64,000 nucleotides of DNA, from positions 39,347 through 103,346 of the forward strand of contig UCCS01000002.1 of assembly GCA_900470965.1 (NCBI GenBank), written 5' to 3'. Below are positions 35,679-44,914 of the stretch, one piece after another (positions within the stretch are counted from its first letter, which is position 1; every line of letters begins with the position of its first letter). The notes under the pieces were generated by a model. It ran no database searches, was not told where the DNA came from, and worked only from the letters and a program-made list of their open reading frames with translations. A program made the translations under genes and the position numbers. The stretch comes from Hyphomicrobiales bacterium (GTDB lineage Bacteria > Pseudomonadota > Alphaproteobacteria > Rhizobiales > Rhizobiaceae).

Positions 35679-36581
35679 ATGCGTATCGCAATAGACCCGT
35701 TCATGCATCGTCACTTGAGCCTTGAGGAACTGCCGAGCAAGGTGCGCGAGCTTGGCTACGACTGGATCGAGATGAGCCCGCGCGCCGATTTTCTCGAATG
35801 GTTCAAGGCGCCGCGAGTGTTCCCGCAGCGCATTAAGGAGTTCAAGAAAGCGCTGGCGGCCGAGAACGTCAAGATCGCTTCGCTTCTCCCAATGTATCGT
35901 TGGGCCTCGAATGATGAGACGGAGCGCCAGGCGGCGGTGAAGCACTGGAAGCGTGCTATCGAAATTGCCGTCGAGATGGAAATAGACACGATGAACTCCG
36001 AGTTCGGCCGTGGACCGCATCCCGACAAGGGAAGCTGCTATTGCTGCCACACGGGATCGATGATCGAGGCCTGCGAGGACGCCTGGTGGCGCTCGATCGA
36101 GGAGCTCGTGCCGGTGTTTGAACGTGAAAACATCCAGCTCAATATCGAGCCGCATCCTGAAGACTGGTGCGAGACACTGCAGCCAGCTCTAGACATCATC
36201 CGGACTGTCAACTCGAAGAATGTGAAGTTCCTCTATTGCGCGCCACACACGTTCTACTTCGGCGATGATACCAAGGCGATGCTGCGCGAGGCAAAGGATG
36301 TTCTCGCTCACGTGCATGTCGGCGACACGTTCAATCACAAGGCAAGCTCCGGCCTGCGCTACATCCTGAACCCGCCCGGCACGCAGGCTCGTGTGCATCA
36401 GCACCTCAATATCGGCCAAGGCGAGGTTCCATGGGACGACTTCTTTGGAACGCTGGCGGAGATCGGTTTTAATGGGATCATGACCGCCTGTGTTTTTGCT
36501 TGGGAAGATAAGGCTGATCACTCGGGCAAGCTCATGCTGTCGGAGATGAACCGCTACATCGAAAAATACTGGCCAAAATAA
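35679..36581 (+). CDS. Sugar phosphate isomerase/epimerase-like TIM barrel
   Basis: This 300-residue barrel protein has the metal-ligand pattern MNSEFGRG (about 105-112), NIEPHPEDWCE (about 150-160), YCAPHTFYFGDD (about 185-196) and HVHVGDTFNH (about 209-218). An unusual Cys pair lies in SCYCCHTGS. ATG 35679 with GGAGGC upstream is chosen; the frame is open from 35595. Same direction as the two preceding genes, so probably part of the same sugar pathway. The substrate is not known. Confidence 0.87.
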   Translation: MRIAIDPFMHRHLSLEELPSKVRELGYDWIEMSPRADFLEWFKAPRVFPQRIKEFKKALAAENVKIASLLPMYRWASNDETERQAAVKHWKRAIEIAVEMEIDTMNSEFGRGPHPDKGSCYCCHTGSMIEACEDAWWRSIEELVPVFERENIQLNIEPHPEDWCETLQPALDIIRTVNSKNVKFLYCAPHTFYFGDDTKAMLREAKDVLAHVHVGDTFNHKASSGLRYILNPPGTQARVHQHLNIGQGEVPWDDFFGTLAEIGFNGIMTACVFAWEDKADHSGKLMLSEMNRYIEKYWPK

Positions 36582-36586
36582 TTCTG

Positions 36587-36607
36587 GATGCGCTTGAGGC
36601 GCATCCC
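36587..36607 (+). terminator. Hairpin after the barrel gene, weak terminator candidate
   Basis: GGATGCGC and GCGCATCC form a perfect 8-bp stem with a five-base loop, five bases past the stop at 36581. No T-run follows, so it may only stabilise the 3' end or act with Rho. Confidence 0.35.
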
Positions 36608-36788
36608 AACCGAAGCGGAAGCAGGATCGGTCGACGGAGGTGACCTTTTCGCCCGACAGAAAGCTAGCTATAGAAACCGTCCACCGCTGTGCGGACTTTA
36701 CGGAGAACCAAATGAAAAGTCTCTCGATCTGATCACAGTCGGACGTTCTTCGGTTAGCCGAATCCAGTCATGAGCGCAAAAGCCTTAA

Positions 36789-37670
36789 TCAACGCGCTAC
36801 GCCGTAGGGCGCGCTGAGCCTACTCAAGTGCTGATGCAGCCGATCGATGATGGCAGTGCGCGTACCAGATCGCCTTTCCAGCAGCCCGATCGGCCGCAAT
36901 ATCTGCGGTTCGCCAAAGGGTACCGAGACGATCGGAGCTGCAATGTCTCTCAACGCGATCCAGGGAACCACGGACACGCCGAGACCGTGAATAACGCAAG
37001 AGACCACCGACGCAATCGTGTCGATCTCGGCGATCAAGTTTGGCTCGACGCCGGTTTTTGCAAGCTCGGTCTCGATAATCTGGGCGAGCCTGAATTTACT
37101 GTTGAACCTGACATAAGGCAGCGTCGAAAGCATATCGAGGCCAGACATGGGTGGAGTGCCGTCAGGACCGATGACCAGAAGAGGTTCATTGATAAACGGG
37201 TGCCACCTTAAGGCTGAAGGAATTCCGGAATATTCGGCGACCATCGCGCAATCCAGACGGCCTGACATGACATCGTTCATCAATTCATCCGTATTGGCGA
37301 CCTGGAGCTTGATCCTAAGATCGGGATAGTCGGCCTTGAGGGCTACGATTGAGAGAGGCAGGAGCGAAAGAGCACTTGAGCGAACGGAGCCGATCGTGAA
37401 CGTGCCGCTCACGGCTCTGCCGGAGATAGCGTCAATGATGTTGTCTGCACCACGAACCAGAGTACGTGCTGCTTCGAGCATCTGTAGACCATGGCCGTTA
37501 AGCGTGATGGGCCTGGTCGAGCGATCGAACAGCTCTCCGCTGACCTCCAATTCCAGTGCTTGCATCTGCTGACTGACAGCGGATGGAGTTAAACCTACGG
37601 CCTCGGCAGCCTTTGCAAAAGTGCCGTGCTCAGCTATCGCGATGAAGGTTTTGAGTTGCCGCGTATCCAA
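36789..37670 (-). CDS. LysR-family transcriptional regulator
   Basis: This 293-residue regulator has the helix-turn-helix GTFAKAAEAVGLTPSAVSQQ (about 16-35) and a two-lobed effector domain. It is divergent from the hydroxyacid operon that begins at 37851, with 180 bases between them. The gap contains the LysR-like dyad region GAATTATTCGCTTTAATC. By position it should control the Tct/hydroxyacid operon in response to a substrate or intermediate. Confidence 0.92.
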   Translation of the reverse strand: MDTRQLKTFIAIAEHGTFAKAAEAVGLTPSAVSQQMQALELEVSGELFDRSTRPITLNGHGLQMLEAARTLVRGADNIIDAISGRAVSGTFTIGSVRSSALSLLPLSIVALKADYPDLRIKLQVANTDELMNDVMSGRLDCAMVAEYSGIPSALRWHPFINEPLLVIGPDGTPPMSGLDMLSTLPYVRFNSKFRLAQIIETELAKTGVEPNLIAEIDTIASVVSCVIHGLGVSVVPWIALRDIAAPIVSVPFGEPQILRPIGLLERRSGTRTAIIDRLHQHLSRLSAPYGVAR

Positions 37671-37850
37671 ACCGACCTCCCACGTATTAAGTTTTCCTGT
37701 TCATGTTGGCCAGAATTATTCGCTTTAATCAAGGCTCTCTTATGTTACGTTCTCTTCAGGAGACGCCAGGAGGAACTTTGGCGTATGGGAGGATGGTGAA
37801 ACGGTGCGAAAGCAGCGCCGCGTCCTCGCGCATTCCAGTTCGAGGTACGC

Positions 37851-38843
37851 ATGGGAAGCCGAAACATCCTGGTCACTGGACCAGCCATCAATGAACAAGC
37901 CGTGAGCCTGATTGCCAGCAAGGGCTACCAGGTGTCTTACGTCCCCCCTTACACGAGCGAAGACGATCTGGTCCGCATCGTGACGGAACTTGATCCCGTG
38001 GGCGTCGTGGTGCGCATGGGACGGTTCGGTTCTGCGGCGATCGAGGCTGCGCCTTCGCTTCGTGTCCTTTCGAAGCACGGTGTCGGCGTCGACAATATCG
38101 ATGTGGACGCCGCGTCGCGCCGCGACATACCCGTTGTCGTCGCTGCCGGCGCGAATGCCCTTTCGGTCGCTGAACATGCGATTGCACTGCTCTTTGCCGT
38201 GGTAAAGCGGATCGTGCCACTCGACAGCAGCCTGCGCGCCGGACGCTGGGAGAAGCCGGGCTTCTCTGGGAAGGAACTCGCTGGCATGACCATCGGCCTT
38301 GTCGGCTTCGGAGCAATCGCTCGCCATACCGCATTCTTTGCCAAGGGGTTAGGCTTAACGGTGCAGGCGTTCGACCCATTTACCGACGAAGCGGCGTTTG
38401 CCGAGGCAGGAGTCGCCCGAGTAGCCGATGTCGACGACCTTATCGCGTCCTCCGATATTGTCAGCCTCCATTGCCCCCTTACTCCCGAGACCCGTAACCT
38501 GCTGAATGATCGCCGCCTTGGCATGATGAAGCCGGGCTCATTTGTCATCAACACCGCTCGGGGCGGCCTGATCGACGAGGAAGCGCTCCTTCGCGCCGTC
38601 GAAAGCGGACAGATCGCCGGGGCCGGGCTGGACACGTTCCAGACGGAGCCGCCCGCGGACAACCATCCATTCTGGCAGAACCGGCGGATCGTCGTCACAC
38701 CGCATATCGGCGGCGTAACCCAAGAGGCCAACGTTCGCGTGGGGGTGGACGCGGTGGAAGGCATCTTCGCCATTGTGGAAGGACGTCCCCTTGGTCGCGA
38801 GAGGATCGTTAACCACCGGGCACTGGCCAAGACGCCCGCCTGA
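37851..38843 (+). CDS. D-2-hydroxyacid dehydrogenase, SerA-like
   Basis: This 330-residue NAD-dependent dehydrogenase shows the Rossmann motif GLVGFGAIA (about 148-156). The catalytic triad is Arg in NTARGGLID, Glu in FQTEPP and His in TPHIGG. It interconverts a D-2-hydroxy acid and a 2-oxo acid. It opens an eight-gene rightward operon with an RraA-type aldolase, a TctCBA importer, a second dehydrogenase of this family, a glycerate kinase and an FMN hydroxyacid oxidase. Which hydroxy acid it takes is not visible; no ACT or other regulatory domain is present. Confidence 0.9.
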   Translation: MGSRNILVTGPAINEQAVSLIASKGYQVSYVPPYTSEDDLVRIVTELDPVGVVVRMGRFGSAAIEAAPSLRVLSKHGVGVDNIDVDAASRRDIPVVVAAGANALSVAEHAIALLFAVVKRIVPLDSSLRAGRWEKPGFSGKELAGMTIGLVGFGAIARHTAFFAKGLGLTVQAFDPFTDEAAFAEAGVARVADVDDLIASSDIVSLHCPLTPETRNLLNDRRLGMMKPGSFVINTARGGLIDEEALLRAVESGQIAGAGLDTFQTEPPADNHPFWQNRRIVVTPHIGGVTQEANVRVGVDAVEGIFAIVEGRPLGRERIVNHRALAKTPA

Positions 38844-38877
38844 TACGTCACAAATTCAACAGCATAAGGAGACGACG

Positions 38878-39561
38878 TTGACCATAGGATTCAGGGTTCG
38901 AAATAGGGACAGGGTCATCGATCAGGAATGGATCGACAAGTTCAAGGAGCTTCCAGTCGCTAACATCAGCGACAGCATGCACCGCATGTATGCGGGCGGG
39001 GCCGAGCTTCGCCCGATGCACCGCGATGGCAAACTTGTCGGCCGCGCACTGACCGTCAAAGCTCCTCCGGGCGACAACCTCATGCTGCACAAGGCGATGG
39101 ACATGGCCGTGGACGGCGACGTCATTGTCATGGATGCCGGGGGCGACGTGACACACGCCCTGATGGGCGAGATGATGCTCGACTACGCTCATCGCCGTGG
39201 CGTCGTCGGTTTCGTTCTTAACGGTGCGATCCGTGATGCGGACGCCTTCCTCGAGATGAACATCCCCTCCTTCGCACTAGGCGTCACCCATCGAGGTCCC
39301 TACAAAAACGGACCGGGCGAGATCAACACGCCGATCGCCATTGGCGGAATGGTGATCATGCCGGGGGACCTGATCGTTGGCGACGCGGACGGCGTTGTCG
39401 TTGTCCCGATCGACGACGCCGCAGAGGTCTACGAAAGGACGGTCGCCAAGCACGCCGCCGAGCAAAAGCAGATCGAGAATATCAAAGCGGGCACGCACAA
39501 TCCGACATGGTTCAACGACGCCCTCGTCAAGGCCGGATGCGAGCTACCGTCGACGAACTGA
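38878..39561 (+). CDS. RraA-family aldolase (HMG/CHA aldolase-like)
   Basis: This 227-residue protein belongs to the RraA/4-hydroxy-4-methyl-2-oxoglutarate aldolase family. Signature parts are ANISDSMHRM (about 22-31), GGDVTHALMGEMM (near 90), GFVLNGAIRD (about 110-119) and GDADGVVVVP (about 166-175). The reaction is metal-dependent retro-aldol cleavage giving pyruvate. TTG 38878 is the likely start, with AAGGAG six bases upstream; the longer frame from 38773 overlaps the previous gene. In this operon it probably splits an oxo-hydroxy acid into pyruvate and a second oxo acid. Confidence 0.87.
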   Translation: MTIGFRVRNRDRVIDQEWIDKFKELPVANISDSMHRMYAGGAELRPMHRDGKLVGRALTVKAPPGDNLMLHKAMDMAVDGDVIVMDAGGDVTHALMGEMMLDYAHRRGVVGFVLNGAIRDADAFLEMNIPSFALGVTHRGPYKNGPGEINTPIAIGGMVIMPGDLIVGDADGVVVVPIDDAAEVYERTVAKHAAEQKQIENIKAGTHNPTWFNDALVKAGCELPSTN

Positions 39562-39648
39562 ACGATGCTGGCCGACGCTCCGGAGGGGAAACGTCGGCCA
39601 CTCATGAAGGCACTGGAACACCAATCAACACTATCCTGGGAGGATAAG

Positions 39649-40605
39649 ATGAAGCATCTGATCGGAAACACCGCTTTGGCGATGACGCTGCTCTTCGGCG
39701 CTGGCGTAGCACATGCCGACTGGCCTGCCGACCGTCCAATCGAGTTCATCGTGGCGTTCGCTCCGGGCGGTGGCACCGATGTGATGAACCGGACGCTTGC
39801 CCCTTTCGTCGAGAAAGAGTTGGGCGGCAAAATCACCATTCTGAACCGCCCGGGTGCCTCCGGTGAGATCGCCTACACTGCGATGACCCAGGCTCGCCCC
39901 GATGGCTACACGGTTTCCTCGCTCAACACCCCGGGCTATCTGACCATGCAGATGGATCGCAAGGTCCGGTTCGATCCGAAGAAGCTCTGCGTCGTCGCGC
40001 GGATCGTCGAAGACCCCGGCTCCTTCATCGTGCAGGCCAATTCCAAGTTCAACACGCTGAAAGACCTCGTCGCCTATGCGAAGGAGAACCCCGGGGCCGT
40101 GACTGTCGGCACGACCGGCCTGGGAACCGATGAGCATCTTGCCATGCTCCAGTTGGAGAAGTCCGCAGGCATCGACCTGACGGCCGTTACGTTCAACGGC
40201 GCGAACGAAGCCCGCACTGCTCTTCTTGGTGGCCACGTCGATACGATCGGCATCAACGTCGGGGAGTTCGTGGGCAGCGACCACTCCGCGTTCAAGAATC
40301 TCGGTCAGTTCGCGGAAGAGCGGGCCTCCATCGCGCCCGACCTTCCAACCGCAAAAGAACAGGGGTTCGAAGTCCTGATGAGTTCTGAGCGCGGTATCGC
40401 GATGGGTTGTGACGTGCCGGAAGAAATCCGGACGAAGTTCTCGGCCGCAGTGAAGAAGGCTCTCGACAATCCAGAATTCCAGGCAAAGGCGAAGCAGATG
40501 TCGCTTGCCCTTTCGTATCGCTCATCCGAGGAGTGGAACAAGGAGCTTCCCGTCAGAGCTGAACGTCTGGGCGCGATCTGGAAACTGGCCAAGGAACAGA
40601 AGTGA
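39649..40605 (+). CDS. tctC: Tripartite tricarboxylate transporter receptor, TctC/Bug family
   Basis: This 318-residue periplasmic binding protein has a signal peptide (about 1-24, ending GVAHA) followed by DWPADRPIEFIVAFAPGGGT, the characteristic start of Bug proteins. Other family marks are NRPGASGEIAY and TVGTTGLGTDEH. ATG 39649 has GGGAGGATAAG upstream. It hands a carboxylic acid to the TctAB channel encoded next. The ligand is not known. Confidence 0.92.
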   Translation: MKHLIGNTALAMTLLFGAGVAHADWPADRPIEFIVAFAPGGGTDVMNRTLAPFVEKELGGKITILNRPGASGEIAYTAMTQARPDGYTVSSLNTPGYLTMQMDRKVRFDPKKLCVVARIVEDPGSFIVQANSKFNTLKDLVAYAKENPGAVTVGTTGLGTDEHLAMLQLEKSAGIDLTAVTFNGANEARTALLGGHVDTIGINVGEFVGSDHSAFKNLGQFAEERASIAPDLPTAKEQGFEVLMSSERGIAMGCDVPEEIRTKFSAAVKKALDNPEFQAKAKQMSLALSYRSSEEWNKELPVRAERLGAIWKLAKEQK

Positions 40606-41069
40606 TGGCCGCTCCACGCAAGGCTGGAGGAACCGGTGACCGGCCGGACCTCTTCACCGCTGCTTTATTCATCGGATTTGGTGCGCTCGGCCTCTGGGCC
40701 GGGCGCGACCTGACCATGGGCACGGCGTCCGCCATGGGTCCAGGCTATCTCCCGAGAATAGTGTGCTGGCTCCTGATCATCATCGGTGTTGCGATTGGCG
40801 GGTTCGGCGCGGTCCGGGCACGGGTCGACATCGATAAACCGAGACTGTGGCCGCTGGTGATCATCCTGGCCGCCGTGGTGGGATTCGCATTTGTCGCTGA
40901 GTTCTTGGGTTTCGTCGCGGCTTCCGTCTGGTTGCTTTTGGTCGGCAGCATGGCTGATCGCGATTCAAGGTTCCGCGAAGTCATCTTGCTCACTGCCGGG
41001 CTGACAGCGTTTGGCGCTTTGGTCTTCATCGTCGGCCTCGGGGTCCAGATGCCCATCTGGCCGTTCTGA
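40605..41069 (+). CDS. tctB: TTT small permease subunit, TctB family
   Basis: This 154-residue membrane protein has four hydrophobic segments, as expected for the small subunit of tripartite tricarboxylate transporters. GPGYLPRIVCWLLIIIGVAI (about 46-65) is the typical second segment. The ATG shares one base with the tctC stop; a GTG three bases upstream is an alternative start. Confidence 0.88.
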   Translation: MAAPRKAGGTGDRPDLFTAALFIGFGALGLWAGRDLTMGTASAMGPGYLPRIVCWLLIIIGVAIGGFGAVRARVDIDKPRLWPLVIILAAVVGFAFVAEFLGFVAASVWLLLVGSMADRDSRFREVILLTAGLTAFGALVFIVGLGVQMPIWPF

Positions 41070-41081
41070 GGGAGGTAAGAC

Positions 41082-42590
41082 ATGAACTTCGTCGATCTTC
41101 TCATGTTGGGCTTCAGCGAGGCCCTGACGCCGACAAACCTTGGCTTCTGTCTGCTCGGCGCTCTGCTAGGCACGCTGATCGGGGTGCTGCCGGGTATCGG
41201 GCCGACGGCGACGATCGCCGTCCTGCTGCCGATCACGTTCTACCTTCCGCCTCTGGCGGGGCTCATCATGCTCGCCGGCATCTACTATGGCGCTCAATAC
41301 GGGGGATCAACGACTGCGATCCTTGTCAACCTTCCAGGCGAAGCGTCCTCCGTGGTTACCGCTGTCGACGGCTACAAGATGGCTCAGCAAGGAAGAGCTG
41401 GTTCGGCGCTTGCTGTCGCAGCACTCGGGTCCTTCTTCGCCGGGACCGTCGCGACATTCGGCATAGCTATTGCCGGACCTACTCTGTCGTCATTCGCGCT
41501 CTCATTCGGCCCCGCAGAATACGTGTCACTGATGCTGTTCGGCCTTCTCGCCGCGACAATTCTGGCGCGCGGACCAGTCCTGAAGGCGATCGGCATGATC
41601 CTTCTCGGTCTGCTACTCGGCATGGTCGGTATTGACGCCAGCTCCGGCGAGGAGCGCCTCACGTTCACTGCGGTCGAACTCTTCGACGGTATCGACTTTG
41701 TGGTCATTGCCATCGGGTTGTTCGGCTTTTCGGAGATCATCGAGAACCTTGAAAATGTCGAAGCTCGTGGCGTGCTGGTCAGCAAGCTGAGCCGCCTTTG
41801 GCCGACCCGAGAAGACTTCCGGCGCGCATGGCCTGCCGTGCTGCGGGGAACCGCCGTCGGCACGCTTCTCGGCGTCTTGCCAGGTGGCGGTGCAACGCTC
41901 GCATCGTTCTGCGCATACTCCGTGGAAAAGAAGGTGTCCAAGCGTCCTCACGAGTTCGGCGAAGGTGCAGTCGAGGGTGTCGCTGGACCGGAAGCTGCCA
42001 ACAATGCGGGCGCGCAGTCGTCGTTCATCCCGCTTCTGACCCTCGGCATTCCGTCGAACAATATGATGGCGATGATGCTGAGCGCCTTCATCATCCACGG
42101 TATCACGCCGGGGCCGACGGTCCTGGCAACCCAGCCGGAAATCTTCTGGGGTCTTGTTGCCAGCATGTGGATCGGCAACCTGATGCTTGTCGTGATCAAC
42201 CTGCCGCTGATCGGGGTCTGGGTGAAGCTCCTGACGGTCCCGTATCGTCTGCTGTATCCGGCGATCCTTCTCTTCTGCTGTGTCGGTGTCTACAGCATCA
42301 ACAACCGCATATTCGACGTGGCACTGGCTGCTGGGTTCGGCCTGCTGGGTTATGCCTTCCGTAAGGCAAAGTGCGAGCCGGGTCCGCTGCTTCTGGGGTT
42401 TGTCCTTGGGCCACTGCTGGAAACCAACATCCGTAGGGCTCTGACAATCTCCCACGGCAATCCCAGCGTGTTCGTGGAGCGGCCGATCAGCCTCGTCCTG
42501 CTGATCGCGACAGCCGGCGTGCTTCTCCTGATGATCCTGCCGTCGTTCCGCAAAACCCGCGAAGAAGCCTTCCAGGAAGAAGAAGCCTGA
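41082..42590 (+). CDS. tctA: TTT large permease subunit, TctA family
   Basis: This 502-residue membrane protein is the channel of the tripartite tricarboxylate transporter, with about 11-12 segments. GVLPGIGPTATIAVLLPIT (about 37-55), YYGAQYGGSTTAILVNLPGE (about 68-87) and GVLPGGGATLASF (about 264-276) are family landmarks. GGAGGTAAG lies just upstream. Together with tctC and tctB the importer is complete. Confidence 0.94.
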   Translation: MNFVDLLMLGFSEALTPTNLGFCLLGALLGTLIGVLPGIGPTATIAVLLPITFYLPPLAGLIMLAGIYYGAQYGGSTTAILVNLPGEASSVVTAVDGYKMAQQGRAGSALAVAALGSFFAGTVATFGIAIAGPTLSSFALSFGPAEYVSLMLFGLLAATILARGPVLKAIGMILLGLLLGMVGIDASSGEERLTFTAVELFDGIDFVVIAIGLFGFSEIIENLENVEARGVLVSKLSRLWPTREDFRRAWPAVLRGTAVGTLLGVLPGGGATLASFCAYSVEKKVSKRPHEFGEGAVEGVAGPEAANNAGAQSSFIPLLTLGIPSNNMMAMMLSAFIIHGITPGPTVLATQPEIFWGLVASMWIGNLMLVVINLPLIGVWVKLLTVPYRLLYPAILLFCCVGVYSINNRIFDVALAAGFGLLGYAFRKAKCEPGPLLLGFVLGPLLETNIRRALTISHGNPSVFVERPISLVLLIATAGVLLLMILPSFRKTREEAFQEEEA

Positions 42591-42607
42591 GGCTGATCTT
42601 AAAAGTG

Positions 42608-42631
42608 AGCGGCCGCTTCAAAGCGGCCGCT
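42608..42631. repeat. Double palindrome hairpin between tctA and next gene
   Basis: AGCGGCCGCT, itself a palindrome, occurs twice (42608-42617 and 42622-42631) with TCAA between, so a 10-bp GC-rich hairpin can form. No T-run follows. It lies between transporter and enzyme genes of the same operon, where a hairpin could stabilise or attenuate the transcript. Confidence 0.5.
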
Positions 42632-42660
42632 GTTCTCCCTCTGAACTTGGTGTCCTCCCA

Positions 42661-43641
42661 ATGCCTGATGCTACCCGCAATCCTCTTCGCATTGTTCTCC
42701 TAGATCGCAAGACCTTGCCCGACGACATTCACTTCCGTGCCTTCTCCTTCGCTCATGAACTCGTTCAGTTCGACCAGACGGCTCCCGACGAGGTGCCGGA
42801 GCGCATGAAGGATGCCGACATCGTCATCACGAACAAGGCGCCCGTACGAGGCCCGGCAATCGCCTCCGCCCCGAACCTCAAGCTGGTGGCCGTGGCGGCC
42901 ACGGGCACCGACGTCGTTGACGTGGCCACTTGCGCGCAGCGTGGAGTAACGGTCTCCAACATTCGCAACTACGCAGTCAACACCGTTCCCGAACACACCT
43001 TCGCTCTGATCCTTGCGCTTCGCCGCAGCCTCCTGGCCTATCGCAACTCGGTACAGGCCGGGCGCTGGCAGGAAGCAAACCAGTTCTGCTACTTCGACTT
43101 CCCGATCAACGATCTCGCCGGTTCGACGCTCGGCATCATCGGTGACGGTGCTCTTGGGCGCTCGGTGGCCGACATTGGCCGGGCCTTCGGGATGAAGGTA
43201 CTGTTTTCCGACTACAAGGGAACAAAAGGAATGGGGCCGCTCTATACGCCCTTCGAGAAGGTCCTCGAGGTTAGCGACATCATCACCTTGCACTCCCCAT
43301 TGATGCCATCGACCCGCAACATGATCTCTACTGCGGAGTTCGCACAGATGGCCAGGCGGCCGCTCCTGATCAACACCGCGCGCGGCGGTCTCGTCGACGA
43401 GGCCGCGCTGGAGCACGCGTTGAGAAGCGGCCAGATCAGTGGCGCCGGCTTCGACGTCGTCACCGCAGAGCCGCCTGCAGACGATCATCCGCTGATGCGT
43501 CTCCTCGATCTGCCGAACTTCATCCTGACGCCGCACGTGGCGTGGGCTAGCCGCGAGGCGGTCCAGTCGCTGGTCGATCAGCTAATCGACAACGTCGAGG
43601 CGTTCGAGCGGGGCACACCGACGAACATCGTGGCCGCTTGA
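42661..43641 (+). CDS. D-2-hydroxyacid dehydrogenase, hydroxypyruvate/glyoxylate reductase-like
   Basis: This 326-residue dehydrogenase has the nucleotide motif GIIGDGALGRSVADIG (about 158-173), catalytic Arg in NTARGGLVDE, Glu in TAEPPADDHP and His in LTPHVAWAS. The HVAWAS form is common in glycerate dehydrogenases that reduce hydroxypyruvate to D-glycerate. The following gene overlaps or abuts it and encodes a glycerate 2-kinase, which supports that reaction. Confidence 0.88.
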   Translation: MPDATRNPLRIVLLDRKTLPDDIHFRAFSFAHELVQFDQTAPDEVPERMKDADIVITNKAPVRGPAIASAPNLKLVAVAATGTDVVDVATCAQRGVTVSNIRNYAVNTVPEHTFALILALRRSLLAYRNSVQAGRWQEANQFCYFDFPINDLAGSTLGIIGDGALGRSVADIGRAFGMKVLFSDYKGTKGMGPLYTPFEKVLEVSDIITLHSPLMPSTRNMISTAEFAQMARRPLLINTARGGLVDEAALEHALRSGQISGAGFDVVTAEPPADDHPLMRLLDLPNFILTPHVAWASREAVQSLVDQLIDNVEAFERGTPTNIVAA

Positions 43642-43643
43642 TC

Positions 43644-44909
43644 ATGGCGGCCGTATCGGACACCAGAGCTTTTTTGTCCGACCTGTTTCGCGCTGCAGTC
43701 GCTGCTGCCGATCCTTACGAAGCGATCAAGGCAAACCTTCCGCAGCAGCCGAAAGGGCGGACCGTCGTCGTGGGAGCAGGCAAGGCATCCGTGGAAATGG
43801 CGCGTGCGTTCGACGACCTGTGGAAAGGCTCTCTCGAGGGTGTCGTCGTGACGAAACACGGGACACGGGCGTCCTGCGGTCGGATGGAGGTCATTGAGGC
43901 GTCTCATCCGGTTCCAGACGAGGCAAGCCTGAAGGCTTCGAGGCGATTGCTGCATTCCGTTTCCGATCTCACCCAAGACGATCTCGTGGTGGCATTGATC
44001 TCTGGAGGCGGATCGTCCTTGCTGGCTTTTCCGTCGGATGGTCTGACGCTGGATGATGAGATCGCAGTTGCAAGGACGCTTCTCTCGTCGGGTGCGCCCA
44101 TCTCCGCAATGAACACCGTTCGGACACAAGTTTCGAAGATCAAGGGAGGACGCCTGTCGATCGCCGCCTATCCCGCCAAGGTCGTGACGCTGATCGTATC
44201 CGACATCCCGGGAGACGATCCCGAGCTGGTTGCCAGCGGCCCGACCGTCCTCTCGCGCTCGACCCCGCAAGATGCCCTTCGCGTCATTGAGCGATATGGC
44301 ATGGCGTTGCCGGGGCGTGTCATCCGGCATATTCACGAGGAGTCAGCTGGAATCGACCCGGACCACCCATGCTTTGGAAGTAGCGAGATCAAAGTCATCG
44401 GATCTGCCCGGACTTCACTGGAAGCTGCCGCAGTACTTGCGCGGCGGCAAGGCATTCCGGCAGTCGTTTTAAGCGACGCCATCGAAGGCGAAGCGAGCGA
44501 AATCGCAAAGGTTCATGCCGCGATCGCAAAGGAGGTCGCGCGCAATGACCAGCCGTTTCGGAAACCCGTGGTGATCCTGTCGGGAGGGGAAAGTACGGTC
44601 ACGCTTCGCGGCAACGGAAAAGGTGGAAGAAACACCGAGTTCCTCCTCTCGCTGGCGATCGAGATCGCCGAACATGGAGACATCACCGCTCTCGCAGCAG
44701 ACACCGATGGCATAGACGGCTCCGAAGACAATGCCGGAGCCTTTGTCGATGCTGGATCGGTGGCCAGACTTCGAGCTGCGGGCCTCGATCCTTATGACCT
44801 GCTCGTCTCGAACGACGCCTGGACAGGGTTCAACGCCACAGGCGATCTGTTCGTGACCGGGCCGACCGGAACCAACGTCAACGATTTCCGGGCGATCCTG
44901 ATCGGATAA
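43644..44909 (+). CDS. Glycerate 2-kinase, TtuD/GckA (MOFRL) family
   Basis: This 421-residue kinase phosphorylates D-glycerate to 2-phosphoglycerate, feeding lower glycolysis. VVGAGKASVEMA (about 43-54), SGGGSSLLAFP (about 118-128), MNTVR and the C-terminal MOFRL part with DTDGIDGSEDNAGA (about 353-366) are visible. A TTG at 43638 overlapping the previous stop is an alternative start. Its presence argues that the operon ends in glycerate and central metabolism. Confidence 0.92.
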   Translation: MAAVSDTRAFLSDLFRAAVAAADPYEAIKANLPQQPKGRTVVVGAGKASVEMARAFDDLWKGSLEGVVVTKHGTRASCGRMEVIEASHPVPDEASLKASRRLLHSVSDLTQDDLVVALISGGGSSLLAFPSDGLTLDDEIAVARTLLSSGAPISAMNTVRTQVSKIKGGRLSIAAYPAKVVTLIVSDIPGDDPELVASGPTVLSRSTPQDALRVIERYGMALPGRVIRHIHEESAGIDPDHPCFGSSEIKVIGSARTSLEAAAVLARRQGIPAVVLSDAIEGEASEIAKVHAAIAKEVARNDQPFRKPVVILSGGESTVTLRGNGKGGRNTEFLLSLAIEIAEHGDITALAADTDGIDGSEDNAGAFVDAGSVARLRAAGLDPYDLLVSNDAWTGFNATGDLFVTGPTGTNVNDFRAILIG

Positions 44910-44914
44910 ATAAA

